From Cordia subcordata (taxonomy: Eukaryota > Streptophyta > Magnoliopsida > Boraginales > Cordiaceae), in the NCBI GenBank assembly GCA_028554755.1, contig JAPTOF010000007.1:19215001-19279000 (forward strand): a stretch of DNA of 64,000 nt, given 5' to 3'. The first letter of the stretch is position 1; every line of letters begins with the position of its first letter. The notes under the pieces are model-generated. The model was not told where the DNA came from and made no database searches. It saw only the letters and a program-made list of their open reading frames with translations. This document shows positions 1 through 11,800 of this stretch, piece after piece. The position numbers and the translations under genes are program-made.

Positions 1-98
1 AATTTTTGCAGCAGAGAGCTCTGATGTTCTCCTATAGGAGAATCATGTTCTTCTCTAGCCTCTTTTTTCGGTTTGTGCATGTCATCCTTCTGCAGGGG

Positions 99-465
99 TC
101 ATCCAAATCTTCCAATTTTATCTTCTCTACCATCTTTTCCCACATGAGAATTTTTTGATATCTCACACCTTTCTCTTACTATACTTTCTTTGCTGGCATG
201 ATCTTTTGCATCAAATTTCTCTAATTGTTTCAACTTGTCCAACTTTTTGTTGCTAATTCTCTTCCTGATGGACTCTCTCTCCAAGAAAACTAGAATCTGA
301 AAACATTCACCAGTAATGAGTCGGAAAAAAAAAAAAGAAAAGAAAAAGTCTAAGAAACTCTCTTCATCGATAGAATAGAAGTGGGTAATATACCTCAGAA
401 AGCACACAATGAATATGGGCAACAAGGTGACATTCCTTACAATAATTAGTGGGACGATCCAATTT
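99..465 (-). pseudogene. 3' end of a DC1 (C1-like) zinc-finger protein gene, 5'-truncated
   Basis: Two exon-like blocks on the minus strand read in one frame across a canonical intron. The upstream block (about 465 to 394) encodes NYCKECHLVAHIHCVLSE, a Cys-X2-Cys...His-X2-Cys pattern typical of the end of plant DC1 domains. It is followed by a GT donor at 393-392, a 97-base intron with a pyrimidine-rich end, and an AG before 296. The second block (296-99) continues in phase with a Lys/Glu-rich tail of about 65 residues and stops at 99-101. Above 465 the frame leads into AT-rich sequence and then the inverted-repeat element at 478, with no acceptor in view, so the rest of the protein is missing. 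DC1 proteins are plant Cys/His-rich proteins with mostly unknown roles. It could instead be the last exons of a gene split by the element. The domain call is fairly sure, the pseudogene status less so. Confidence 0.5.
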
Positions 466-477
466 TTTAAATTTGGG

Positions 478-1307
478 ATAAATTGCACGGAACCTCCTTA
501 TGTTTTGTCATAACTGTTCGTTTATTCTTGTGGTTTAAAAATCAGTTAATTATCGTTCTGTTTTTCTCGAAAGTGAAGCACACACGTTTATTCTTTTTAA
601 CTCCGTTAGTTTTAACTAGCGAAAGTACAAAAAGATTAATTTGCTTCAACCCTAACAGTGCACTTTTGACAACCGCAAGAGGTAAAATGCATTTATGATA
701 ATGCATTTACTATAAACCACGTAAGAGTATGGCGCTAATTATCCTTTTTATTTAATTGGAAACGTGAAGTAATTAATAATTAGTTAATTAATTAATTATT
801 AATTATTAATAATTTAATAATTGACTAATTAATTAATCAAAAAATTAAAAATAATTAAATAATTAATTTAATTAATGAGATGGTGGTTGTGCGATCTTGA
901 TGATAGTGGAGGTTAATTTCTTTTTTTACTTTTCATTTTCCGATGACAAAAATATTTACCTGTAGTAGCAAAATAAAATGTAAATATTTTTGTAGTATAA
1001 TTAGTTAAAATTTACATATTTTAAATTAGGATTAAGAGTTCAAGTCTTTTCTCTCGTAAATACTTTTTAAAAACAAAAAAAAAGGTATTTTTTTTACCAA
1101 AATTAAGTTTAACAACAAAAAAAACTAGGCCCGTAGGCTTGGCACGTTTGCCACACTTCTTGTTAAATTTAACTAAAAATGTGACGGAGGTGAGTAATGT
1201 GCTTCACTTTTGGAAAGTACAGGACGGTAACTAGTTGATTTTTAAATTATAGAGATAAACGCACACTTATAACAAATCACATGGAAGGTCCGTGCAATTT
1301 ACCTTTA
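478..1307. mobile_element. Non-autonomous DNA transposon with long terminal inverted repeats
   Basis: The left end (from GATAAATTGCACGGAACC, 478) and right end (GGTCCGTGCAATTTACC, to about 1307) are inverted copies. The match continues inward for well over 100 bases: left 510-590 pairs with right 1199-1275, including a shared AAGTGAAGCAC block. The middle is AT-rich with TTAATTAA runs and has no coding capacity. Long inverted repeats without a transposase suggest a Mutator-like or foldback MITE. I could not define a clear target-site duplication, so the exact ends may be off by several bases. Confidence 0.55.
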
Positions 1308-1702
1308 ATTTTTCGCAAGCATTAAAGTAAAATTCTTGACGAGGTGATTAATTTTTCACAAGCATTAAAGTAAAATTCTTGACCAGGTGAGAGTGAGCGG
1401 GTGACGGTAGCAACTATGCATGGTTTGACATAGCACAATCAGGGTCTAACCAAATATTGCAATTATCACGCTCCCAAGTGTGTGACGATATTGTGAGTAT
1501 AATAAATAATTACTTAATTCGTTAAATTAATTAACTTAAACTGGTCAAATCAAATTATTAATCAAATTCACATCACCTACTTACAAATAAGTCACAAATC
1601 ATCCTACAAACTAATGTAGAACATTACAATCATTATATGACTGAAGTTTGACTACTGGTTTGTGACTATATTGAGTCACTACTAGTCTGCCACCATTTTG
1701 AG

Positions 1703-2191
1703 AGGGTGTTTGGTTTGGCTTTTTTTTGTCTCTTGGTCAAACCTGTTTAAACTCAATTTAAACTAATAGAAGTATTTGTTTTAATAAAAAGTTATTTTTT
1801 AAATGACTTTAAGCAAAAAAAAAAAAAAAAAAGAGCTCTCTACGTCCCAACTTCTGCTTTTTATGGCTTTAAGCACCTAAAAAAAGAAGAAGTAAGTTTG
1901 ACCCAATTATTTACTATCTTATTCTTACTTTTTTGTCTTTAACACCAAATTATCTTTATTCTTTTATGTTATACTTATTATTTTAAATTATATTTTGCAT
2001 GTCCTTAACAGTCATTTTAACAAAACAAGTAACTTTTTAACCCACATTTACCAAATATATAAATATTTATTTTTATAACTATAACTTTTATTCAAATACA
2101 TAATTACTTAAAGTCGAATATAAAGAAAAAGTTACTTAAAGCGAAAAGTACTTTAAGTAACTTTTGAAAAAAGTCAATCCAAACGTCCTTT
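1703..2191. mobile_element. Tourist-like MITE, long copy
   Basis: The left end reads GGGTGTTTGGTTTGGC and the right end GTCAATCCAAACGTCC, an inverted pair of the recurrent family seen at several places in this window. The interior is AT-rich and has no open reading frame. At about 490 bases it is longer than the other copies. Confidence 0.45.
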
Positions 2192-3363
2192 GAGTCTAAT
2201 CAATTGTTAGTTCTGGAAAATGATCATTAAATTTAAAAAAAAAGTCAAAATAAGGGACCATTATTAACAGCTAGTTTCTTTTTGTATTTTGAACATCCAA
2301 ACTCACATTTGCAATCTAAAAGGTTACCCTTAAAAAAGTAGAATGTTTGTTTTTCTATCTTAAATCCTGGTTGACACTCAAAGTTAAAAAAATTTTGGGG
2401 TTAAATGGATAAATTAAAATCTTTTATTTTTCCCTTTGCAGTTTCAAAAAGGAGCTTTAAGAATTCTTTTGGCAAAAGTACCCTCATTATTAATGTTAGT
2501 AATATTTTATAGATCATAATTATAATTATAAATAAATAAAATAATAACATATAATAAAAAATTAAAAAATTAAAATATTTAGAATTTAATAAAAATATAT
2601 TTTATTTAATAATTAAAATGTTAGTTGGTTAATTAAAAAAGAATGAAACAAAAACAATGTAAAAGATAATAATTTAATAACAAATTTTAATAGTTTGATA
2701 AAAATATCATGTAGAGAAAATAATAATTTATTATTATTAATTTTAAATTACTCTTTTAATAATTTAAATAATTTATTATTTTTAAATATAAAATCAAACA
2801 TTATCTTTTATTAATGCGTTTCATAAGAACAAATTCCTTTAATCAAAAATTCGTTTCTAACGTCCTTCCTATTATACCATAAGATTGCCTTTAAAGAAAC
2901 GTAGAGATACGAACACGCTTTTCATTATTTTATTCAATCTGAAAGCTCAAAGTGCATCATCAGCCAAAGCGTTGCCCAGCCGCTGAGCGATTTATATAGG
3001 TTCCTATTTTGTCTGATTTTTGATAAATCACAAAAAAGCAAAAAATAATAATAATAATAATTCGTACTTAAAATTTTCAGTTGTTTATTAACTACACTGA
3101 TGTTTAATTGCTCAAAGATTTAATTATTTATTTCATTACGTGGCAAATAATATTTGCATTTGTTTTGGTCTCAATTTGCTTTATCTAATCAAAATAATTT
3201 TATTTTTTATCATGTAATTTGATGCACACAAAATGTATTATGCATGTGGGTGTATACGTATTCGTATATAGTTGACGAATTCACGCAGTTTGATTCCTGA
3301 AATCGCAGTAAGTTTAATTTTCTTTTTTTAAAAAAAAAACAATATCAGTTTTTTTAGTTAAAT

Positions 3364-3597
3364 TCTGTTTGGATTGGCTAATAAAGAAAGTAATTTCTGA
3401 TCACTTTTCAAAAGAATTTTTTTTCCCCCCAGAAGCTCAAGATTTAAATTTTTAGCTTTTGAGAAAAATTTAAGCTGGACTTTTTCTAAAGTTCGTTTTT
3501 TTAAAGGTCAATCCAAACATCTATTAGAAAAAGAAGGCTCTTTTTTTGTGGGTTCTTTTTTTTAGTAGAAAAAAAAAAGCAATCCAAACAGACCGAA
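3364..3597. mobile_element. Tourist-like MITE, composite or rearranged copy
   Basis: A left end TCTGTTTGGATTGGC at 3364 is matched by inverted ends GTCAATCCAAACATC (to about 3521) and again GCAATCCAAACAGACC (to about 3595). Two right ends for one left end suggest either two overlapping insertions or an internal duplication. Non-coding, rich in A and T runs. Confidence 0.4.
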
Positions 3598-4072
3598 ATC
3601 ATTGCAGCTCAACAGCTTATGTGAATACTGTTGACTAGTGATGTATAAATATTAATGGTTACAGGAGATATATTGTCTTTGTTATAATATGCCATGGTTA
3701 GTTATTGTAGTAATAATTTTGATAATTAGTTATTGTAGTAATAAGCTTGATAATCTATGAGAATTGCTGCTTAAAAAGCCGAAAATGTGCTTCACTCTTT
3801 ATTTCAGAATGTACTTGTTCTGAATCTAATCCAATTGATTTTTGTATGATTCTTATATGCTATATAAGAAGGTCGTGCTTGCTGTGACGATCACAGTGCT
3901 CAATTGTTGAATACTTGGTTTTGTTCAAGTCTTGATGTGAATTTTACATGTATATTATAGATTGAAGGGTGTGAACGTTTGAGTTGCAAAAATTAGTCCG
4001 CAATGTTGATTTTGCATTGTTATATTTCATATTTGGAAGTGAAGTATGTGCTGCTTATCTCCTTAGGTTGTG

Positions 4073-7000
4073 ATGGAATCATGTCAGCCTTCCATTAGTT
4101 TGTCATCTTGGGATGGGACCCTTTCATCCGATAATTTCTATGTTGCTGCTTGTGCCTTTGCCGAGCTGTGGAATAAGTGTAATGCTGCTCTTCCTCAGTG
4201 GTCATGGGTTAATTCTGTAAAGAAACCTTGGACTGCTACCAGTAAAGTTAGTCTTTGTCCAAAAACATAAATTTTTACAGAGAATTAACATACTTCCTTC
4301 GTTTTTAGTTATTTGTTCTAAAAATTCTTGCATCAACATCTTGCTTAGGCAGAGGGATATCTATCGCTAGAGAATATGGTTCTTCCCAAGTCTGCTGAGG
4401 TTTGTCCTCGATGTTCTTATGATGCAATGGCTTTAGATGAATCAAGTTTGGGGTACAAAAGTTAGAAGTAACAAATGATTACTTTTGCTCTCTGTCTATC
4501 TTTGTAGGACAATGATCGTGAAGGTAGTTACACTGGAGAAGATGAATGTAGTTGCTTTAATGGGGATGAATTTTTTGATGATGCAGTATTGGTGAGCATA
4601 ATCTTATTTCTACTAATTGAGTCCGTATATCTGTTTTGACCTCTGATGCACGTTTGTGTGGATGGTTACATGTTAGATCGTGAAAGATCACCAGCCACTG
4701 TTCTTGTCTTCTCCCTTACATAGCGAGCAAGAAATAGATTTTTGAAAAGATCACAAAACTGCAAAATACATTATATCTACAAGTGGACATTGTTTCAGAT
4801 GGACTTGTTTATTCTACTTCATTTCTTTATTGCTTTTTTGGTCATCATGTCAAAAACAGCAGGTGTATTGGATATCATTATAGGCTTCATGTTTAGTGTA
4901 ACATTTCCTAGAAAGTTTCTTCTAAAATTCTATACCTCTGGTAATTCAGTGCATGGACTTAGGGCTGATTTCTTATGCAAACAGCAATGTTACATGCATT
5001 TGACGACAACTTAAGATACATGCCTAAATTAGGTATTTATTCGCTGTATTGAAAGATTAATTATTAAAAACTTAGGATATTCTTGCTTTTGCTTAGAACT
5101 GTTCATTAGGAAGAAGATGGGGCAAGGATGGATCCTATACTTGAATTTCTAATTTTCATTTGTTCCTTTCAATTTTAATTCTTAATTAGAAGATGAAGTT
5201 CTTCAATTACTGATGGTCATCCTGTGTAATTGGCTCGAAATAAGAGTAACTGCTGCAAATAAGCTGTTTGAAGAGACTGATCCTGATCTCATTTGCTAAT
5301 TCTTCCTACATTTGTTTTCCCTATTCCAGGTGGAAACTTATAGTAACGCAAGACATCACTATGATTTCCATATCGTCTACAACACTTCATATAAGGTCCC
5401 AGTGCTATATCTCCGTGCATATTATAGTGGTATATACATCCCAAAAATGATCTCACTTGTAGCTCCTCCAACAACAGCTAATTGATAGCGAAATAGATTC
5501 TTACTCGTAACACCTTGAGCAACAACTTTGTTGATAACATTGCGGACGCTTACAATTGAATGTTTTACACTTTTAGGAGTTATTTCATCGACAGTCTGTA
5601 GTTGTTATATGCATGCATTAGTGTACACTTATTTTGTGGTATCACAAAGATTAATTTGATATAATTTTCCTAGAATTTCGGAAGTCTCAGGATGATGTAA
5701 TATTGCCACAACCTGTAAGTGAAGCCTAGATATTTTAGCAATGTTTTTAGTTGTTTTCCATAACTGAGTGTTTTGTATGAGGGGAAAGCAGAGGGGAACT
5801 GTGAGGGGAGGGAATCCAATTATTTGTTTCAGGAGGAAAGGTGAAGAGGAAGGGAATGCTACTTGGAGAAGTTGGAGAAAAACATAGTTACCAGATTCAC
5901 CCTAACTTTTGAGACAGTAAAGGATCATAGGTCCCAATTTGTGGTACATTTACATATTGAAAAGCTATGACTCGTATTCCAGGTTGCTAAAGTTAGCGAC
6001 CTAAACAGTATACAAACTTTTACCAGAAAAATAAATAAAAAGAATAGAGGAACTAAATTCCTACTAGTTTGCGTGCGAGAAGTAGAAAATTGTATAAAGT
6101 TAATAGGCAGGGAGATTTGGTATATTGGAGATGAAAGGTGCATGGACTGATTTCTCTGCTTATAAAAATTTTTTCTAATTTGCTTTTGTGTCTTATGCTT
6201 GATATACAATATCGGACAAAATTATCTTAGCTGTTGAATTTGGGAGACTAAAACAGGAGATTTCATTGCCCTACTTGATATTTGGTAATTGAACCCGGCA
6301 GTTCTATACAGCGTATCATGAACCCAATTAGTATATTGAAAAAGTCAACCGCATGGTACCATCTGAACTCCTAACTGCCGTACCGAGTACCTGATCAATT
6401 AATGCTGCAAAAATTGGTGATCTTTCTAGTTAGACAACCAGTTTGCGAGTTATATTTGCAGTGGACGGATACTTTCCTACATAAGGGGAGCGGTGAATGT
6501 TACGATAAGTGTTGGTGCCTCTTTACTGTTTCAAATTAGCTTGTATATGCTGTGTAAACTTGAAACTTCATGTTAATCATTGGTAACATTTGGAAAACTG
6601 AAATGTAAAAGGGGAAAAGGAACATTTGGAGAGAACCTTGCCAATATCTGCTAATGCTTTTGCAGATTCCTTTCCCTATTCTTTTTGTTTAATCTGTTCA
6701 GTCAATTAAGCTAGTGGCTTTGACTACTCAAGAACAGCTACTTGATAAAGGAAAATGATTGCAGTATGACTGATTACCGGAAAGCAGTTGTTTTAGCACT
6801 GGCTTTTTCTGAAGCTACTTGATATCTCCACATCAATGAATATAGATTATCAGTTCTACTACTGTGGGTTTTTACAAAGTGATATTGTTGTTTGAAATTG
6901 TGGCAAATTACTCTACTGATTGTTCATAAGACATAACATGTAGATGGACAACCATTGGCATTAGATAACATTGAAAAGGACATTTCTGCCAACTCTGGCG

Positions 7001-7718
7001 ATGTGCTAAGGGGACCCAAATGGACATTTGTGACAATGGAGGTAAAATTTCCTTTTTTCCCCCCTACTTAAGTTTTTGTTTGACATCGTCTTGAATAATG
7101 ACGGAATGAAATATTATACATTTGTTTTATTACATTAATTCTTGACACAGCCCATGCACTATTCCAAAATATCCTAGAAAACCTCTCTTTTGAACCAACT
7201 GATGCACTTTAGAATTATGCATCATCAGTTGACTGAAAACTTCAAAACAATGATCCTGTTCAATATAATGGACAAGTTATAATGGATGTTACTTATCATT
7301 GTTTACTTCACTTTTTGAAAATCTTTCTTATTGAACCAGTTGTGTGGTAGAATGGAGAAATAGATACCCAAAACTAAAGCCCTAAAAGTAATATGCAGCA
7401 CCATTACAGATTCATCAAGCAGCCTAGAGCAAGCTTCATTGCATTTGAGCTGATCGGTTCTCAGGCCTTAGCAATGTTAACTCTGGTAATGAATGATGTT
7501 TCTTGTAGGAACACCCATTCTTGAATCGACCATGGTGTATGTTACATCCATGCGGAACCAGCGAGTGGATGAAGCTGCTTTTCTCTACTGAAGCTTCAGC
7601 GCCTCAACCCCAAGCTGCAGCGGAGAAGTATTTGGTTTCGTGGTTCAGTGTGGTGGGACAAATCTTCGGCTTCAAAGTCCCTTTTAAAATATTGAGCGGT
7701 GTGAGCAACCTTCATTGA
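4073..7718 (+). CDS. ATG10: Autophagy-related protein 10, E2-like enzyme for ATG12-ATG5 conjugation
   Basis: The six exons are 4073-4246, 4349-4399, 4508-4591, 5330-5429, 6944-7041 and 7509-7718. All junctions are GT-AG and in phase, giving 238 residues, close to the plant family size (about 225). ATG10 is the cytosolic E2-like enzyme that carries ATG12 as a thioester and joins it to ATG5 during autophagosome formation. Diagnostic blocks are HYDFHIVYNTSYKVPVLYLR in exon 4, KWTFVTMEEHPFLNRPW across exons 5-6, and HPCGTSEWMKLL, whose Cys sits at the family's active-site position. The C-terminal YLVSWFSVVGQ block is also typical. The start is the ATG at 4073; a GTG just upstream is in frame but not needed. 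Introns 4 and 5 are large (about 1.5 and 0.5 kb). The gene is convergent with the methyltransferase gene. Identity is firm; the 5'-UTR structure is unknown. Confidence 0.93.
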
Positions 7719-8889
7719 TTATTTCTTGATGAAGCCTTGGTTGATTATTTCTTAGTGAATGGTTCAATGAATCAACTATTCTGAATCCTATTTATGTGTA
7801 TACGGGAAAGGTTCAAATTCTTTTTTAGGGTAAAAATCCCATCTGTCACCACTGAATTATAGCGAAAATGACAAATTTGCTTTCTATCTTTTAAATTGAT
7901 CATTTTAGTTCCTGGAGTTATTTTAATGAAACAATTTTACTTGGTGATTTGTATATATTTTCCTTCTGCGTGTTTGGAATTTCATGACAATTGGAAGTAG
8001 TCAATAATGAGTTAATGAGACAGGGGTCCATTCTGGAGTTGATGAGTTAAATGGGATGATTTTTAAAATTCTATACCAAAATGACTAATTCGCAAAGTAT
8101 TGAGAGATATGACAATGTTATGAAGACACGATTTTGGAGTTGTCATCTTAGACATGAGAAAAATAGCAATTACTAACGTGACAGTGTCAAGCATGATGAA
8201 ATTGTTACTGACTCGCAATTTTAAAAAATAAAACATAAAAAAGGTGAAATCGTAATTTGAAGACACAATTTCAAAAAAATGAAAACTGTTAAATCATGAG
8301 CAGAAAATATAACTTCAAAAATCATGAGACAAGCTTGTCACAATTATTCTTGAAAACACGATTTTGAAAAAGTAAGCTATTTTACTCTTTCCCTTCAAAA
8401 CACCGTCATTTTGGTAGGTAACTTATAAAAATAAATCATTTTAATCATTATCTCGTCCATACTGATTCAAATAGATCTATCAACCTGTTACAAGAAGAAA
8501 TATGCCACATGATGCATCCCTGTGGTAATACATAATGTCCCAGCAGTTTACTTTTCCTAGTAATATTTGTCTTTAAAACAAATTACCAATCACCCTTTGG
8601 AATCACACAGGATGATAAATGGGCAACTCCTACTGGGGACGCCTGGAATGGCTGAATGAATACTCAAAAACCTATCGCTCGTGACTGTTTCAGCTGTATA
8701 CTCTTGCACCTTAGCACAACGACAAAAACTGCAACAGCCGTCTACACTTGCGTCTTGGCACAACGACAAAAAACTGCAACACGGAGTTCACCTTGCCATT
8801 GCAAACTGACCTTTGCGATGAACATGTCTTGCATGTTGTCAATTTCGATGTATTGCCAATTCTGTGCATACTGCATATCTGGAGTGAAT
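7719..8889. other. Intergenic region between convergent ATG10 and the methyltransferase gene
   Basis: About 1.2 kb shared by the two 3' ends. It is AT-rich, with imperfect repeats of an ACGATTTTGGAG / ACACGATTTTGAAAA type between 8120 and 8370. No coding sequence is supported here: the open frames near 8650-9070 on the plus strand are antisense to the last methyltransferase exon. Confidence 0.5.
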
Positions 8890-11800
8890 TTACTGCATCT
8901 CTTCTTTCACCAAGGAATCTGTATTTCTCCCAGCTGTTCGGCAAAAGCAAGCCAGAAATTCTTTATTACCTTCAGCCCCCTTGATTGGAGATTCAATCCA
9001 ACCTTTACACTTGAATCCATAGTTCTCTACACCATTTATGATCTTGTCAAGCACCTAACAACCATTTGAACGAATAAGCTTATTAAAACTGTTCAGCCAG
9101 AATGAAGTTTTAGTTCATCGCTCCAACTTTCTGATTTGCAAATGTGATACGCAGCTGATAAAGCATCACCAACACAAGACATTTTTATTGAACTCTAAGG
9201 GGAATGAAGGAAATTAAAGATTTAAACGAGAGGGAGAGAGGAACAACAGGGACAAAAAGAAAATTACAGGTTGTCAATATTGGACAATAAGATGAACTTA
9301 GATATGAATTTCCATGTCTTTTTTGATATTGCAGCAGGTTATGAGATCTGCAGATGTAAGCTAAGGCCAGGCTTAAGGACCAATCAATCCACTGGTAAAC
9401 AAATTTGTTTTTTTTTCCCCCCCCTCACAAAAAAAAAAAAGGAGATAACAAAAACAAATGTGTTTATTTTGCAGTTGGAGAGCTTAAAACCAAGTTTCTC
9501 CTAAAGCAAAAAGTACATCCACATGATGCACGAACCATCTAACGAACTAATACGCGAACAGCAAATGCATACCTCTTGATGGACCAGGGGATCCCTCACG
9601 ATTCCACCACCACCCACCTAATTAGAGCCAGAAAACAGAATAATTAATCTTACGCAATAAATTATGAATTATTCAGACTATAAACTCAAGATGAGAAAAT
9701 ACATCTACAAAAGAACGCTTTGATATGTAATCCTATAATCGTGGACTTAAAAGATATAGATATTAGAATTAGATGATGAAAATAAAGTCTTAATTGTGTT
9801 ATGTTCCTTTATCTTAAGAAATCTTAATTATGATATTTTCCTTACCACTGCCGTATGAGAATCTTATTAACACTGTTATATAGAAGAAATCATACAAGTT
9901 TGAAAGATGTGAACAGTAAAATCCAGAGACTTAAAAGACATTTCGAAAAATAACAACAGAAAGTTCAAAGGTATAATAAAATGCACACAGACTTTGAACC
10001 TGGAATCATATAGGAACAATTAGCTTAGAATGCTGGCATCAACAGACCCTTCCCTCATATCTATACTTCCCTTGTTAGTTATTGCTTTTGTCAAATCTGC
10101 TAATTGCTTATGAAATACTTTTTCTCCAGCAGATTAGACTGACAAAGACGGAGACATGAAGTGGAACATGTACTGACCCCTCAGTGATTCATTTTCAATA
10201 AGCCTTAGGATGAGCTCCGTCTCCTCTCAAAAGTTCTTAGCTACATTTTGTGGTTTTTTGCCCAACATTTTCCCTCTTTAAGTATTTTGAGCCACTGCAG
10301 GACCAGTAAGAGGCTACCAGTACAAGTTCACTGAGAGCTTTCACCACCAAGTTTCTCATTGATATATACCAGAAAAGCCTTGTTGGTTAAAACTTATCAT
10401 TGTGTTCCCCACCCCATCTTCCCCTTTTCTCCTGAGTATATAAAAATGATAAAATGCAAGTAATATCAGAAGAGAGGAGATGAATGAAAATACCATCCTT
10501 TTCATTTTAATTTATTTTTCCAAGTGAAGAAAAATGAGGAGGAAACTACATACTTGGGATCTGCGAGCCTCAAATTGAGGTTTAATGAGAGTAACTAAGG
10601 TTGATTCTTCCTTCATCAAATTTACTACAGCAGGCATGACCTACACAATGGGGGCAAGAAAATAATTTCACCACGAATAGAATTAGACCAATAGGACACA
10701 GGAGAAATCATAGAAAGGAGAAACTCAAAAGTTGAAGCTTGTATTCAATACAAAAGCTTACCAAGAGTATCGAAATAAAGGAGAGGTCTAATGTCACCAA
10801 ATTGACCTTCTGTGGTAGCTCAGAAAGATATCTTAAGTTTGTCCGATCTATAACAGATACACGTTCATCTCTACGAATTTTGTCCGCCACCTATAGTATA
10901 ATCAACATCTTTAATTAATCAAATGACCAGACTAACCAAAATTAATGTCTACACAGGAATTAGAAAAGGTAAGGCTATCACTCTCTCTGGTTAGATTATT
11001 GTCCTTATCCTTTTGGAGGGAGGACTATTAATTCAACTATCAACAAAAGTTTGACTAAAATAGCTTCAACTCATCCTCCATGCTTGAGTCCCCATTTGAA
11101 GAAGGAGAAATTCCCCAAAACTCTCCTTGTTCCTTCCACTCGAACAAGCAATAGATCTATAGAATATCAATGCATTACGAGCCAGTCATTTTCTTGATCC
11201 CTTTGTTTGAAGGTCCAACTGGAAACACCTCTTCTTTAGAAGTGGTCGACTACTAAAAGCAGTCTCTTTCAATTTTTGAATGGGATCTCAAAATTTAAGT
11301 GCTTCACTTCGGGCTTGTTTGGATTGGCTTTTCTTAAAAGTGCTTTTTTAACAACTCCTAGAAAAAAGTGCATTTTTTTAGAAGCTAAAAGTTCTGGCTT
11401 CTTTGAAAACCAAGACAAATAGTTATTGCAAAAAGAATACACTTCTTTTAGGAAAAAGAAAGGTGATTTTTCCAAAAAGAGCCAATGCAAACAGGGCCTT
11501 CCATGGTATATTACCCAGATCATCGATTCCCGCACTTCATAGCCAAAGAAGTGGACCACAGCAGACAACCTAGTCCTAGATATGGACACTCAACCAAGGC
11601 TTCTACATTTCAAAGTCTTCCTAGAGGTTAATCTACCATGTGCTTGCACAAAAGTAACCAGATCATGGAATTCTTAAATATGACCATATTAAGAGCACCA
11701 AATATCCTTTTGATTTATCAATCCATTAGAAACTGCAAGGTAAATTAATTACATGGAGATATATAAGCTTCATTTCAAAGAATAACTCCAAGTTAAATAA

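Larger units (their letters stand above)
1308..4072. other. AT-rich intergenic stretch upstream of ATG10
   Basis: No coding sequence is recognised. The stretch contains Tourist-like elements (listed separately) and many A/T runs. The ATG10 promoter and a non-coding first exon probably lie in the last 1.2 kb: an AG at 4065-4066 just before the ATG10 start looks like the acceptor of a 5'-UTR intron, and 2900-3000 is less AT-rich and could hold the upstream exon. This is inference only. Confidence 0.4.

Noticed and set aside
8656..9069. Plus-strand open frames of up to 137 codons
   Set aside because: They lie antisense to the last exon of the TlyA-family gene, which has clear protein similarity and splice phase; the plus-strand translation matches nothing.
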